Shown: positions 26,983 to 36,228, counted from the first letter of the stretch. The stretch: 64,000 bases of DNA from CAYYJS01 sp964472315 (GCA_964472315.1 CAYYJS010000011.1:16267-80266), one strand, 5' to 3'. The notes: generated by a model from the sequence alone, not told the origin. Made by a program: numbers and translations.

Positions 26983-27852
26983 ATGATCCGCAAAGCCGTG
27001 ATTCCCGCCGCCGGATTCGGCACGCGCTTTCTGCCCGCGACGAAGTCGCAACCGAAAGAGATGCTCCCGATCGTCGATACGCCGGTCATTCAGTATGTCG
27101 TCGAGGAGGCGGTCGCCTCCGGTATCCGCGACATTGTCATCGTCATCGGCCGCGGCAAGCGCGCCATCGAGGAGTACTTCGACCGCAACCTCGAACTCGA
27201 AGCGCAACTCGCCGAGAAGGGCCAATCCGAGATGCTCGCACAGATCCGTCACATCTCGAACCTCGCCGATGTCTGCTTTGTCTGGCAGAAGGAACTCAAC
27301 GGACTCGGCGACGCCGTCTACTGCGCCCGTCACCACATCGGAAACGAACCGTTCGCGGTGCTGCTGGGCGACACGATTCTGGACGCCGAGAAGGTGCCGG
27401 TGACAAGCCAGCTCATCGGCGTCTACGACCGCTACCAGGAGTCCGTCGTCGCCCTCGAGGAAGTGGCCTGGGACCGCGTCAGCCGCTACGGCGTCATGGA
27501 TGGCGAATCGGTCGGTGACGGCATCATGCGCATCCGCGACTTCGTGGAGAAGCCCTCCCGCGAGGAAGCCCCGTCCAATCTGGTGATTGCCAGCCGCTAC
27601 GTGCTGACACCGGATATTTTCGCCTGCATCGAACGCACACCCCGCGGCAAGAACAACGAGATCCAACTGACCGATGCCATGCGGTTGCTGCTTAAGAGCC
27701 GGACGATGTACGGGCTGAAGTTCAAGGGGTGCCGGTACGATGCCGGCAACAAGCTGGATTTCCTCAAGACGAACATCGCCTTCGGTCTCAAGCACGACGA
27801 CATGCGGGCCGCGCTCATCGCCCACATCAAGGATCTGGCCGCACGTCTGTGA
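26983..27852 (+). CDS. galU: UTP--glucose-1-phosphate uridylyltransferase
   Basis: Makes UDP-glucose from UTP and glucose-1-phosphate. The 289-residue protein starts MIRKAVIPAAGFGTRFLPATKSQPKEMLP, the full nucleotidyltransferase signature. VIGRGKRAIEEYFD, VLLGDTILDAE and the late KGCRYDAGNKLDFLK also match GalU. The ATG at 26983 has AGGAG 8 bp upstream. It follows the GHMP kinase directly. Its relaxed homologues can use other sugar-1-phosphates, so it may serve the product of the kinase. Confidence 0.93.
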   Translation: MIRKAVIPAAGFGTRFLPATKSQPKEMLPIVDTPVIQYVVEEAVASGIRDIVIVIGRGKRAIEEYFDRNLELEAQLAEKGQSEMLAQIRHISNLADVCFVWQKELNGLGDAVYCARHHIGNEPFAVLLGDTILDAEKVPVTSQLIGVYDRYQESVVALEEVAWDRVSRYGVMDGESVGDGIMRIRDFVEKPSREEAPSNLVIASRYVLTPDIFACIERTPRGKNNEIQLTDAMRLLLKSRTMYGLKFKGCRYDAGNKLDFLKTNIAFGLKHDDMRAALIAHIKDLAARL

Positions 27853-27905
27853 CCACGCAATTGCGGTTGTCTTCACCGCGGCTTTCCATTAGCGTATCCA
27901 ACCGT

Positions 27906-28724
27906 ATGAAAATGAGTTTGCGCTTTCGCGAGGTGATTCCAGAGGCCCGGCGTGTCGTCATCAAGGCGGGAAGCCGCGTCCTCGTGCAGAAGACGGGGCG
28001 CCCCGACCGCAAGCGGATGCGCCGCCTCTGCGAGGATATGGCCGCCATCCGCAAGGCCGGGCACGAAGTCGTGCTCGTCACTTCCGGCGCCGTTGGCGCC
28101 GGCATGGAGGCGCTGGGCATGACCGAGCGCCCCAAACAACTCCCGGACCTGCAAATGGCCGCGGCGGTCGGGCAATCGCGACTCATGGCCCGTTACGACG
28201 AACTGTTCTCGGCCGTGGACTGCCGCATCGGACAGGTGTTGTTGACACACGACGATTTCAACCACAAGATCCGGGAAACCAACATCAAACGGACACTCGA
28301 GAATCTGCTCCGTAATGACGTGATCCCCATCATCAACGAGAACGATGTCGTCACCGACGAAGAGATCAAGGCGGATCTCGCATTCGGCGATAACGATTAC
28401 CTCGCCTCGCTCGTGGCGAAACTGATCCGCGCCGACTTGCTGGTTCTGCTGACGACCGTCGACGGCGTACGCGAGCCCGCCACCGGCGACCGGACAAGGC
28501 GTGTCCGGTATTTCGAAACCATCACACGCAAGACGTTCCAGCTTGTCACGGGCAGCCATTCGTCGCTGTCCAAGGGCGGTATGGCGACGAAACTGCGCGC
28601 GGCCCAGTCGGTCGCCGAGTCGGGCTGTGCGGCGGTCATCGCCAACGGCCTGCAACCCGGGGTCCTGCGACACATCATGAAGGGGGCGGATGTCGGCACA
28701 TTGGTGCTCGCCTCCACCGTCTAG
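27906..28724 (+). CDS. proB: Glutamate 5-kinase without PUA domain
   Basis: Phosphorylates glutamate, the first step of proline synthesis. The 272-residue protein contains the amino-acid kinase fold with RRVVIKAGSRVLVQ, VLVTSGAVGAGMEALG, PIINENDVVTDEE, FGDNDYLASLVA and GGMATKLRAA. It stops after the kinase domain, while the Escherichia coli enzyme (367 residues) carries a C-terminal PUA domain. PUA-less ProB is known in several phyla. The start MKMSLRF is assigned as the first Met after the galU stop region. proA follows 28 bp downstream. Confidence 0.92.
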   Translation: MKMSLRFREVIPEARRVVIKAGSRVLVQKTGRPDRKRMRRLCEDMAAIRKAGHEVVLVTSGAVGAGMEALGMTERPKQLPDLQMAAAVGQSRLMARYDELFSAVDCRIGQVLLTHDDFNHKIRETNIKRTLENLLRNDVIPIINENDVVTDEEIKADLAFGDNDYLASLVAKLIRADLLVLLTTVDGVREPATGDRTRRVRYFETITRKTFQLVTGSHSSLSKGGMATKLRAAQSVAESGCAAVIANGLQPGVLRHIMKGADVGTLVLASTV

Positions 28725-28752
28725 GGACGGCGCGTCCGCGCGGCCACAGCCC

Positions 28753-30009
28753 ATGAACCTGCACGAGGATATCCGACAGATCGGCATCCAGGCACGGCAA
28801 GCCTCGCGTGCGCTCCTCCAACTGAACACGCGCCGGAAGAATGCGATCATCGAAGCCATGGCCGACGCCCTCGACGCCGACCGGGCCGCGATCCTGACCG
28901 CCAACGACCGTGACGCGGTCGCCGGACGCGAAGCCGGTCTCGACCCCGCTTCGCTCGACCCCCTGCTGCTCAACACGGCGCGCCTCACCGAAATTTCCAA
29001 TATCCTGCGCGATGTCGCCGCACAACCGGACCCGGTGGGCACGACGCTCAGCCGGTGGTTGCGGCCCAACGGCCTGGAAATCGTCAAACGCCGGGTTCCG
29101 ATCGGCGTAATCGCCGTCATTTGCGAATCGTGTCCGTCCGTGGCCGTCAGCGCCGTCGCCCTCTGCCTGAAGTCGGGTAACGCCATCATTCTGCGCGCCG
29201 GCCACGACGGCGCCCACACCAATGCGGCGCTGATGAAGGCGATCATCGAGGGCGGCATCCGCAAAGGCTTGCCGCCGCATGCCGCACAGTTCGTCCACCA
29301 GGCCGGCCCGGAGGCCGTACGCGAACTCGTGCAACTCGAGGGCTATGTCGATCTGGCAATCCCGCGCGGGGGCGAGGGTTTGTTGCGCGCCGTCGTCGAG
29401 TCCGCACGCGTCCCCGTGCTGCGGCACTACAAGGGGATCTGTCACATCTACATCGACCCTTCCGCCGATCTCGCGATGGCGACCGCCATTGTGCTCAACG
29501 CCAAGTGCCAACGGCCCGGGGCGACGAACGCCCTGGAAACGGTGCTTGTCCACGCCGACATCGCCGGAACCTGCTTGCCGTCGCTCGCCGTCGCGCTGGC
29601 CGCGCAGAATGTGGCGATACGCGGGGACGAGGCCGTCCGCGGGGTGGTCCCCGGCACAACACCGGCAACGGAGTTCGACTGGTACACCGAACACCGCGAA
29701 CGGGTCCTGTGCATCCGCGTCGTTCCCTCGGCCGAGGCGGCCATCGCCCATATCAACCAGTGCGGAACGCACCATTCGGATGCCATCATCGCCGAAGATG
29801 AAGCGGTTCAGCGCCAGTTCACCCAGGATGTCGACTCCGCCGCCGTCTACGTGAACGCATCGACACGGTTCACGAGCGGCGAGGAATTCGGCATGGGGGC
29901 CGAAGTCGGGATCAGCACCGACAAGCTGCACGCACGCGGCCCCGTCGGCCTTGAGGAACTGACCACCACGAAGTACGTGATCAACGGCAACGGCCAGATA
30001 CGGCAGTAG
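28753..30009 (+). CDS. proA: Glutamate-5-semialdehyde dehydrogenase (gamma-glutamyl phosphate reductase)
   Basis: Reduces glutamyl-5-phosphate with NADPH, the second step of proline synthesis. The 418-residue length is standard. Aldehyde dehydrogenase-type features are visible: PIGVIAVICESCPSVAVSA, KSGNAIILRAG, IPRGGEGLLRAV, the catalytic Cys in NAKCQRPGATNALET, and the C-terminal RFTSGEEFGMGAEVGISTDKLHARGPVGLEEL. It directly follows proB. Nothing unusual was noted. Confidence 0.95.
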   Translation: MNLHEDIRQIGIQARQASRALLQLNTRRKNAIIEAMADALDADRAAILTANDRDAVAGREAGLDPASLDPLLLNTARLTEISNILRDVAAQPDPVGTTLSRWLRPNGLEIVKRRVPIGVIAVICESCPSVAVSAVALCLKSGNAIILRAGHDGAHTNAALMKAIIEGGIRKGLPPHAAQFVHQAGPEAVRELVQLEGYVDLAIPRGGEGLLRAVVESARVPVLRHYKGICHIYIDPSADLAMATAIVLNAKCQRPGATNALETVLVHADIAGTCLPSLAVALAAQNVAIRGDEAVRGVVPGTTPATEFDWYTEHRERVLCIRVVPSAEAAIAHINQCGTHHSDAIIAEDEAVQRQFTQDVDSAAVYVNASTRFTSGEEFGMGAEVGISTDKLHARGPVGLEELTTTKYVINGNGQIRQ

Positions 30010-30017
30010 CCAGCGAT

Positions 30018-30830
30018 CTACTTCTCGTCCGCGGACATGACGACGTCCGGCTTGGCCGGCTCCCGCCGGTCATCGACCGGTGGCGGCGCTTCAACGACCG
30101 GTTCGACCGACGGATCCGCGGGCGCCACTGTTTCGACGGCCGGCTCGGGCACGGGCGCCTGCTCGACAACCGGTGCGAGAGACTCCTCGCCCTCCGCCAG
30201 AGACTCCGTGGCCTCGCCCGCCACTGCACCCTCCGACTTGCCGTCGGTCGCCGATGCGCCGTTCGCTGGCTCTGGCTTGGCGTCCGATGCCTTTTTCGGC
30301 GGACCGTAACGGCCCCACCGCCGCCGCGCCTCGTTCTGGTCTTCGACCGCAACGCCGTGGCGCTTACTCAAGGCCTGCCACTCGCGCCACGAGAACTTCA
30401 TCGTCTTGTGGAACTCGTTGAGCGCCCCGGCCGCGCCCAGCGTACCGATGCGAACCACCGGACAGCCCACTTGCTCGGCGCCCGCAACCACCACGGCCGG
30501 CACCGCGGCATCGGGCCCGACCAGGTAAATGCGGTCGGGGTCCGTCGTGAAGAACTGACCGAAGCTGTACTCGTCCAGGCTAAGCGGCTTCCATGCCTTC
30601 GCATCGACATTCCAGATGTGCATCACGGGCTGCCCTTCACCGCCCGTCGGCATCTGATACGAGATCAGAATCGCACCGCGCAGGGCCGCGATGTCGAATC
30701 CCAACTTCACGACGCCTTCCCGCGCCGGAACGACAACCACGGACTCCCCGCCCGCCGCCACCGGAGTCAACGCGCCCGGCGCCGCAAGCATCGCGGCAAC
30801 CGCCAACCCAACAACCTGTATACGATTCAT
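30018..30830 (-). CDS. Secreted protein of unknown function with acidic Pro/Ala/Glu-rich tail
   Basis: I do not recognise this 270-residue protein. It has a signal peptide (VVGLAVAAMLAAPGALTPVAAG), then a globular part to about residue 165 that contains IAALRGAILISYQMP, MHIWNVDAKAWKPL and DRIYLVGPDAAVP. The rest (about 170-270) is low-complexity and rich in Pro, Ala, Glu and Val, probably disordered. It lies 8 bp beyond the proA stop on the opposite strand and about 70 bp downstream of the etf pair, so it could be cotranscribed with etfBA. No catalytic motif was found. Confidence 0.6.
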   Translation of the reverse strand: MNRIQVVGLAVAAMLAAPGALTPVAAGGESVVVVPAREGVVKLGFDIAALRGAILISYQMPTGGEGQPVMHIWNVDAKAWKPLSLDEYSFGQFFTTDPDRIYLVGPDAAVPAVVVAGAEQVGCPVVRIGTLGAAGALNEFHKTMKFSWREWQALSKRHGVAVEDQNEARRRWGRYGPPKKASDAKPEPANGASATDGKSEGAVAGEATESLAEGEESLAPVVEQAPVPEPAVETVAPADPSVEPVVEAPPPVDDRREPAKPDVVMSADEK

Positions 30831-30902
30831 CGTGTATCCCTCCCCGCGTCCACGTGCGCCGTTCAGGCGGCGCCGCGGACCGGTTCCTGCAAGTCCGCCC
30901 GA

Positions 30903-32105
30903 CTATTTGCCGAGCAGTTTCCTGAACTCCTGCGTCAACATCGGCACAATCGTAAGCACGTCGCCCACGATCCCATAAGTCGCCACGCTGAAAATCGGAG
31001 CATCCGGATCTCTATTGATGGCGACAATAATATCGGCCGATGACATACCCGCCAAGTGCTGAATCTGACCGCTGATGCCACAGGCGATGTAGATCTTCGG
31101 ACACACGGTCTTGCCGGTCTGCCCCACCTGATGCGAATAGGCGATCCAGTCGGAATCGACCGCGGCGCGCGAAGCGCCCACGCCGGCGCCGAGCACTTCA
31201 GCCAGTTCCCGCACGATCGAGAAGTTCTCCGGCTTGCCCAGTCCCCGGCCACCCGAAACGACAATGTTCGCCTCGGCGATGCTCACCGTCGATTCGCGCT
31301 CCGGCACGAACTTCACGCGCGTCGTGCGTGACTTCAGAACGGCCTGCGCGATCTCCTGGATGACCGTCTCGCCGCGGCGGGCCGTATCGACATCGGCTTC
31401 CTTCATCACCTTGTGCCGCACCGTGGCCATCTGCGGCCGATGGTTCGGCGTGATGATGGTCGCCATGATGTTGCCGCCGAACGCGGGCCGTGTCTGGAGC
31501 AGATTTCCGGTATCGGGGTCGATCGCCAAACCCGTACAGTCCGCCGTCAGACCGGCATCCACGGACACCGCCACCCGGGATACCAGACTGCGTCCGATCG
31601 TCGTCGCACCACACAGCAGAATGCAGGGCTTGCGCTGTTTCACCATCGCGATGAGCACGGCCGAATAAGGCTCATCCTGGAAGTACGCCAACTCGGGTTT
31701 GTCGACGACATAGACCTTGTCGGCGCCGCGGGCGACCAGATCCGCCGCCCGATCCTTGACACCGGAACCCAGCAGGACGGCGCAAAGCTGCATCTTCAGC
31801 GCATCGGCCAGCTTGCGTCCCTCGCCCAGCAGTTCATACGTGACCGACTCGATGTGCCCGTCGGTCTGCTCCACAAACACCCAGACATCACGGTACGAGC
31901 CCAGATCCTTGCCCGGTGCGGACTTCTCCTTGATCGTAATGGCGGCGAACTTGCACGCTTCCACACAGGCGCCGCACAGCGTGCACGCCGTCAAGTCAAT
32001 CCGGGCCAGGCGCGCGTCCATGGTGATCGCCCCGAATGGGCACACCTTGACGCACATGCCGCAGCCGACGCACTTCGCTTCGATAACGGTAATCGGATCG
32101 GACAT
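30903..32105 (-). CDS. etfA: Electron transfer flavoprotein alpha subunit with N-terminal 2[4Fe-4S] ferredoxin domain
   Basis: The 400-residue protein begins with two ferredoxin motifs, CVGCGMCVKVCP (residues about 12-23) and CTLCGACVEACK (about 41-52), absent from ordinary ETF. The rest is EtfA: DVWVFVEQTDGHIESVTYELLG, LLCGATTIGRSL, and the C-terminal FAD domain GGRGLGKPENFS, DSDWIAYSHQVGQTGKTV, IYIACGISGQIQHLAG and INRDPDAPIFSVATYGIVGD. EtfA with such a ferredoxin extension is known from flavin-based electron-bifurcating complexes such as caffeyl-CoA reductase and lactate dehydrogenase of acetogens. It follows etfB after 11 bp. No acyl-CoA or lactate dehydrogenase is adjacent. Confidence 0.93.
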   Translation of the reverse strand: MSDPITVIEAKCVGCGMCVKVCPFGAITMDARLARIDLTACTLCGACVEACKFAAITIKEKSAPGKDLGSYRDVWVFVEQTDGHIESVTYELLGEGRKLADALKMQLCAVLLGSGVKDRAADLVARGADKVYVVDKPELAYFQDEPYSAVLIAMVKQRKPCILLCGATTIGRSLVSRVAVSVDAGLTADCTGLAIDPDTGNLLQTRPAFGGNIMATIITPNHRPQMATVRHKVMKEADVDTARRGETVIQEIAQAVLKSRTTRVKFVPERESTVSIAEANIVVSGGRGLGKPENFSIVRELAEVLGAGVGASRAAVDSDWIAYSHQVGQTGKTVCPKIYIACGISGQIQHLAGMSSADIIVAINRDPDAPIFSVATYGIVGDVLTIVPMLTQEFRKLLGK

Positions 32106-32116
32106 GGCTGTATTCC

Positions 32117-32911
32117 TTACTGAGCGGCTTCGATAACGGCATCCCTGAGCGCGGCAACCAGTTTCCGAACCATCTCCGGAGGCTCGCCGGCCAGCATCTG
32201 ACCGCCTTTGCGGGCGGGCGGCGTGAACACGCGCACGACCTTCGTCGGGGAGCCATCCAGTCCCAGCTTCGCCGGTTCGCCACCGATGTCGGCCGCCGTC
32301 CACTTCACGACCTCGGCCTTCCGCGCGGCCATCTTGCCCTTCAACGAGGGCAAGCGCGGTTCATTGATCTCCTTGACCACCGTCAGCACGCAGGGCAGCG
32401 GCGAACGGATCACTTCGTAGCCGCTTTCGAGCAGGCGTTCGGCCACGATCTGACCGTCATCGACGGCCTCGATTTTGCGCACATACGTGATCTGCGGCAG
32501 GTCGAGATGCGTCGCCACGCCAGGGCCGACTTGCGCCGTATCGCCATCGGACGCCTGCTTGCCGAAAAGCACGATGCCATAGTCGCCGATCTTGCGCAGC
32601 GCCATCGACAGCGTGTAGCTCGTCGCCCACGTATCGCTCCCGGCAAACGCCCGATCCGAAACCAGAATGGCCTTGTCGACGCCCATCGAAATCGCCTCGC
32701 GCAGCGCAGATTCCGCCTGCGGCGGCCCCATCGAAATCGCCGTCACGGTCCCGCCGAGCCGTTCGCGCAACCGCAACGCTTCTTCGATCGCATACATGTC
32801 GAAAGGATTGACGATCGATTGAACACCTTCCCGCATCAGCGTGTTGGTCTTCGGATCGATCTTCACGTCGTGAGTGTCGGGCACCTGCTTGATGCAGACC
32901 ACGATGTGCAT
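32117..32911 (-). CDS. etfB: Electron transfer flavoprotein beta subunit
   Basis: A 264-residue protein with MHIVVCIKQVPDTHDVKID at the start, NPFDMYAIEEALRLRE, and the nucleotide-binding stretch GKQASDGDTAQVGPGVA. The AFAGSDTWATSYTL segment resembles the NADH/FAD site of bifurcating ETFs. GGAAG precedes the start codon. It forms the heterodimer with the ferredoxin-type EtfA. It is transcribed away from the MFS gene across a 194-bp gap. Confidence 0.93.
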   Translation of the reverse strand: MHIVVCIKQVPDTHDVKIDPKTNTLMREGVQSIVNPFDMYAIEEALRLRERLGGTVTAISMGPPQAESALREAISMGVDKAILVSDRAFAGSDTWATSYTLSMALRKIGDYGIVLFGKQASDGDTAQVGPGVATHLDLPQITYVRKIEAVDDGQIVAERLLESGYEVIRSPLPCVLTVVKEINEPRLPSLKGKMAARKAEVVKWTAADIGGEPAKLGLDGSPTKVVRVFTPPARKGGQMLAGEPPEMVRKLVAALRDAVIEAAQ

Positions 32912-32968
32912 AGGCGCTCTTCCTTGTCTGATGGAAATGTTCCCTGTCCTTCGGAATACGGACGCGGA

Positions 32969-32998
32969 ACAATACATCACCCCCACCGACGCATGCAA
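32969..32998 (-). promoter_or_regulatory. Candidate promoter of etfB-etfA
   Basis: On the minus strand TTGCAT (32998-32993) is followed after 18 bp by TATTGT (32974-32969), about 60 bp before the etfB start. It lies in the 194-bp divergent gap to the MFS gene. Both boxes are partial matches. The remainder of the gap shows nothing I can support. Confidence 0.25.
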
Positions 32999-33105
32999 GG
33001 ACAAGTTCGGTAACGGAAACTGCTTGCCTTGCATCGGGTTCGAGTCGAGAGTCTGTCCCCCGATAGCGTGGATGAGGGTCGGGCAGGGTTGCGGGAATAC
33101 TGATT

Positions 33106-34491
33106 ATGACGTCGGAACATGGCACTGCGCGGAACCGCCGCACGACGGCGCGAGACATGCGGCTCGTTACCATCGGCGGTTGTCTGGCCATGGTCTTCGT
33201 CACCGGCACGGGATCGCCTGTGACGACCGCCTACCTCCTCGATATCGGCGCCACGAAGTACCAGTTCGGACTGATCGGCGGCATCCCGATGATCCTGCTG
33301 GGGCTTCAGTTCGTCGGCGCCTACATGGCCCGTTACCTGGCGCGACGCAAACCCTTCTTCATGCTCGCGCTTATCGGCGGGCGTCTGTTGATCGTCCCGG
33401 CCGCGCTCCTGCCCTGGCTTTTTCCGGGCCTGATCGGTCCGCCGGCGGCGAGCCTCTACATCGTGCTGGTGTCGGTCGCCATGGGCCTGAACAACCTGGC
33501 GACGCCGCTTTGGATGTCCTGGATGGGCGACCTCATACCGAAACGCATCCTCAACCGCTACTGGGGCGAACGCCATCGCTACATGACGCTCGTCTGGAGC
33601 GTGGCTTACCTCGGGGTCGCCGTCTTCTCGTTCCATGCCGACAGCCTGCCGCCGACCCTGGCATTTCCGATTCTCGCCGGCATCGGCGTCCTCGCCGGCA
33701 TTGTCGACATCGTGCTCTTCGTCTGGGTGCACGAACCGGACAACGTGCGCGACCCCGCTCGCCCCATCGTCGATGTTCTCCTCGAACCCCTGCGCGACCG
33801 CGATTACCGGCGGTTCGTGCTGTTCGGCGCATCCTATTCTTTTTCCGCGATGATCGCCGCGACTTTCATGCTCGTATATGTCTGCGACGCGCTGCGCGTG
33901 CCGCTCTGGCAGGCGAACATCATGTGGGGTGCCGCCGCCATCGGCGGCTCGGTCGTGGCACGGCGCTTCGGCACGCTGGCGGACCGACACGGGCAGCGCC
34001 CGTTGCTGCTCAGCGTCGTCGGACTCAAACCGGCAATCTGTCTGGTATTCCTGTTGGCGACGCCCCGCAACGCCTTCTGGTTCATCGGTATCTCGTTCTT
34101 TTTTGACAGCATGCTCAACACGGGCTATGCGCTGGCGTCCAACGGCTACCTGCTGCGCATAGCGCCGCGACAGAACCGCTCCATGTTCGTCGCCGCCGGG
34201 TCGGCGTTCGCCGGCATCGCCGGCGGCATCGGCGGAATCGCGGGCGGCACCCTGCTCGCCTGCACGGAGACGTTCCACTGGCACGCCTTCAACCGCGACT
34301 GGAACCACTATCACATCGTTTTCGCGGTCAGTTTCATACTCCGTGCCCTGTGCATCCCGATCGCCGCCGCCATTCGCGAACCGAAGAGCACGCCGCACCT
34401 GGAGTTTGTACTCAACCTGACCGGTCTCTGGCCCATGCGCATCCTGTCATTCCCGGTCGGACTGTACCGCCGGTTCCGACGCCTGCGCTAA
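33106..34491 (+). CDS. Major facilitator superfamily transporter
   Basis: A 461-residue inner-membrane protein with about twelve hydrophobic helices. The paired halves are seen: a first set from VTIGGCLAMVFVTGTGSPVT and a second from YRRFVLFGASYSFSAMIAATFML. The loop ARRFGTLADRHGQRPLL, between the second-half helices, resembles motif A (G-x-LaDrxGrkxxL). The substrate is not readable. The following gene is a GT2 glycosyltransferase 56 bp downstream on the same strand, so a link to envelope sugars is possible but only by position. Confidence 0.82.
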   Translation: MTSEHGTARNRRTTARDMRLVTIGGCLAMVFVTGTGSPVTTAYLLDIGATKYQFGLIGGIPMILLGLQFVGAYMARYLARRKPFFMLALIGGRLLIVPAALLPWLFPGLIGPPAASLYIVLVSVAMGLNNLATPLWMSWMGDLIPKRILNRYWGERHRYMTLVWSVAYLGVAVFSFHADSLPPTLAFPILAGIGVLAGIVDIVLFVWVHEPDNVRDPARPIVDVLLEPLRDRDYRRFVLFGASYSFSAMIAATFMLVYVCDALRVPLWQANIMWGAAAIGGSVVARRFGTLADRHGQRPLLLSVVGLKPAICLVFLLATPRNAFWFIGISFFFDSMLNTGYALASNGYLLRIAPRQNRSMFVAAGSAFAGIAGGIGGIAGGTLLACTETFHWHAFNRDWNHYHIVFAVSFILRALCIPIAAAIREPKSTPHLEFVLNLTGLWPMRILSFPVGLYRRFRRLR

Positions 34492-34547
34492 CCTGCCGGA
34501 TTTGGTTCTTGAGAGCTACGCCGTCATTCCAGTACCTTCCGCATCGC

Positions 34548-35351
34548 ATGGACTCATCTAAAACGACGGCGACCTCCCGCGAAGCGATCTCGGCCTGCAT
34601 TACGGCAGGGAACGAGGAACGTAACATCCGGCGTTGTCTGGAAAGCGTCAGGTGGGCCGACGAGATTGTCGTTGTCGACAGTTTCAGCACGGACCGGACG
34701 GTCGATATCTGCCGCGAGTTCACCGCCCGCGTCTACCAGCACAAGTGGCTCGGGTACATCGGCCAGAAGAACTTGATCAAGGATCTCGCCAAAGGCCCCT
34801 GGATTCTCTTCCTGGATGCCGACGAAGAGATTTCGCCGTCACTGCGCGAGGAGATCGACGCGGAGTTCAACAGTGGCAACAATGCCCAGTTCGCCGGCTA
34901 CGAGTTCCCGCGGATGGTACGCTACCTCGGTCGGTGGATCACGCACGGCGACTGGTACCCCGATACGAAACTGCGGCTGTTCCGCAAGGAGCACGGCGTC
35001 TGCGGCGGCAAGGAACCGCACGACCGCACCCTGGTCAACGGCAAGGTCAGGCGGCTGCGGAGTCCCCTGTATCATTATACCTACACGGACATCAGCAACC
35101 AGATGTCGACCCTGAATCGTTTCAGCACGATCTCCGCCGAAGGTAAATTCGACGAGGGCGAACGTTTCCGGATCGCCAAGCTGCTGTTCAACCCGACGTT
35201 CCGCTTCGTGCGCTGCTACATCCTCCGCCGGGGCTTCCTGGATGGCCTGCCCGGCTTGATTATCGCGGCAAACACCGCTTACGGCGTTTTCGCGAAGTAC
35301 GCGAAGCTCTGGGAAATCGAACACCGCAAGTCGCGGAACGGCCACGCGTAG
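34548..35351 (+). CDS. Glycosyltransferase family 2, lipopolysaccharide-core type
   Basis: A 267-residue soluble GT-A fold enzyme. It starts SACITAGNEERNIRRCLESV, then ADEIVVVDSFSTDRTVDI and the metal-binding LFLDADEEISPSL. The layout QHKWLGYIGQKNLIKDLAKGPWILFLD is characteristic of WaaE/KdtX-like beta-glucosyltransferases acting on the LPS core. The C-terminal half YLGRWITHGDWYPDTKLRLFRKE also fits that subgroup. The start MDSSKTTATSRE is the only Met just before the fold. It probably decorates an envelope glycan; the exact sugar is unknown. Confidence 0.86.
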   Translation: MDSSKTTATSREAISACITAGNEERNIRRCLESVRWADEIVVVDSFSTDRTVDICREFTARVYQHKWLGYIGQKNLIKDLAKGPWILFLDADEEISPSLREEIDAEFNSGNNAQFAGYEFPRMVRYLGRWITHGDWYPDTKLRLFRKEHGVCGGKEPHDRTLVNGKVRRLRSPLYHYTYTDISNQMSTLNRFSTISAEGKFDEGERFRIAKLLFNPTFRFVRCYILRRGFLDGLPGLIIAANTAYGVFAKYAKLWEIEHRKSRNGHA

Positions 35352-35364
35352 ACCGAGGCCGGAG

Positions 35365-36117
35365 TCAGGTCCGCAACGCCACCATCCGCCTCAGCAGCGC
35401 CGGCAGCGCGAGACGGCGCCCCACCGGCCGACACGATACGGCGCCGTCGCGCAATGCCTTCAGCACCGATCCGCACGGGGCCGCCACGTCAAACGCCGCA
35501 TCCAACCGCGTCGCATAGCGCCCGACACGCGTCTCCTCGCCGGGTAGTGGCAACGGGTCGGTTCCCGCCGCCACACGCGCCGCCCGCCGCAACACGCCAG
35601 GGACCGGCCACCCGTACGCCCGCAGGGCCGAGTCGGCAAGCATCACGCCATCCTGTCGGGTGCACGCCATCAACGCCCCGATCTGACGGCCCCGCGCGCC
35701 AAGCCACTTCCCAACCGCCCACGGCAATACGGGAACGCCATCCGCCGCCACCACCGCCGCGATCGCCTCGGCCGCCGAGACGCCGTCCGACACCGGGACC
35801 GTCACCCCCACCCCCAGCACTTCGAGGCGCTCCGCCGTCGCCACCTGACATCCCCGCACAACCCACAACGCGCCCCCGTCGGGATGACGCACCCGCAAGG
35901 CACGCGCTCCGTCAACCACCTCCATCCCCCACCCCGCCGGTACACCGTCCCCCCCGCGCAAACGCGCAAACGCCTCGCAGTCCGACCGATCCGTAATCAC
36001 GATCACCCGCGCGGCATCGGGCGCCCCGAGCATGCCCAGGTTACGCCAAGCCGCCGCCAGAAGCGTCTCGCCGGACTGCCCTGGGTAGAGATGCACATGG
36101 GTATCGACCACGATCAT
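35365..36117 (-). CDS. Amidohydrolase/PHP-like metal-dependent hydrolase, function unknown
   Basis: The 250-residue protein begins MIVVDTHVHLYPGQ, with the HxH metal motif (His7, His9) of TIM-barrel amidohydrolases. Later VPVLPWAVGKWLG and AAGTDPLPLPGEE could be the remaining barrel strands, the last with an Asp where these enzymes place their base. Many middle His ligands of a TatD or PHP enzyme are not obvious. The gene is convergent with the GT2 gene (13 bp apart) and divergent from the GT4 gene. I would keep the annotation at superfamily level. The 111-bp divergent gap to GT4 shows no clear promoter. Confidence 0.65.
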   Translation of the reverse strand: MIVVDTHVHLYPGQSGETLLAAAWRNLGMLGAPDAARVIVITDRSDCEAFARLRGGDGVPAGWGMEVVDGARALRVRHPDGGALWVVRGCQVATAERLEVLGVGVTVPVSDGVSAAEAIAAVVAADGVPVLPWAVGKWLGARGRQIGALMACTRQDGVMLADSALRAYGWPVPGVLRRAARVAAGTDPLPLPGEETRVGRYATRLDAAFDVAAPCGSVLKALRDGAVSCRPVGRRLALPALLRRMVALRT

Positions 36118-36228
36118 ACTCGCACCATACCCTCTTCCGGTTCCCGCGAATAGAATGAAAACGTTCGCGAATCCGGACCGTCGAATTCGGACTAGGCGGC
36201 GATACGCGCCTTCGGCTACAGTCCGCCC

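Noticed and set aside
27853..27905. TTGTCT-17-TAGCGT as a promoter for proB
   Set aside because: Weak -10 and the start codon would follow too closely; read-through from galU explains expression as well.
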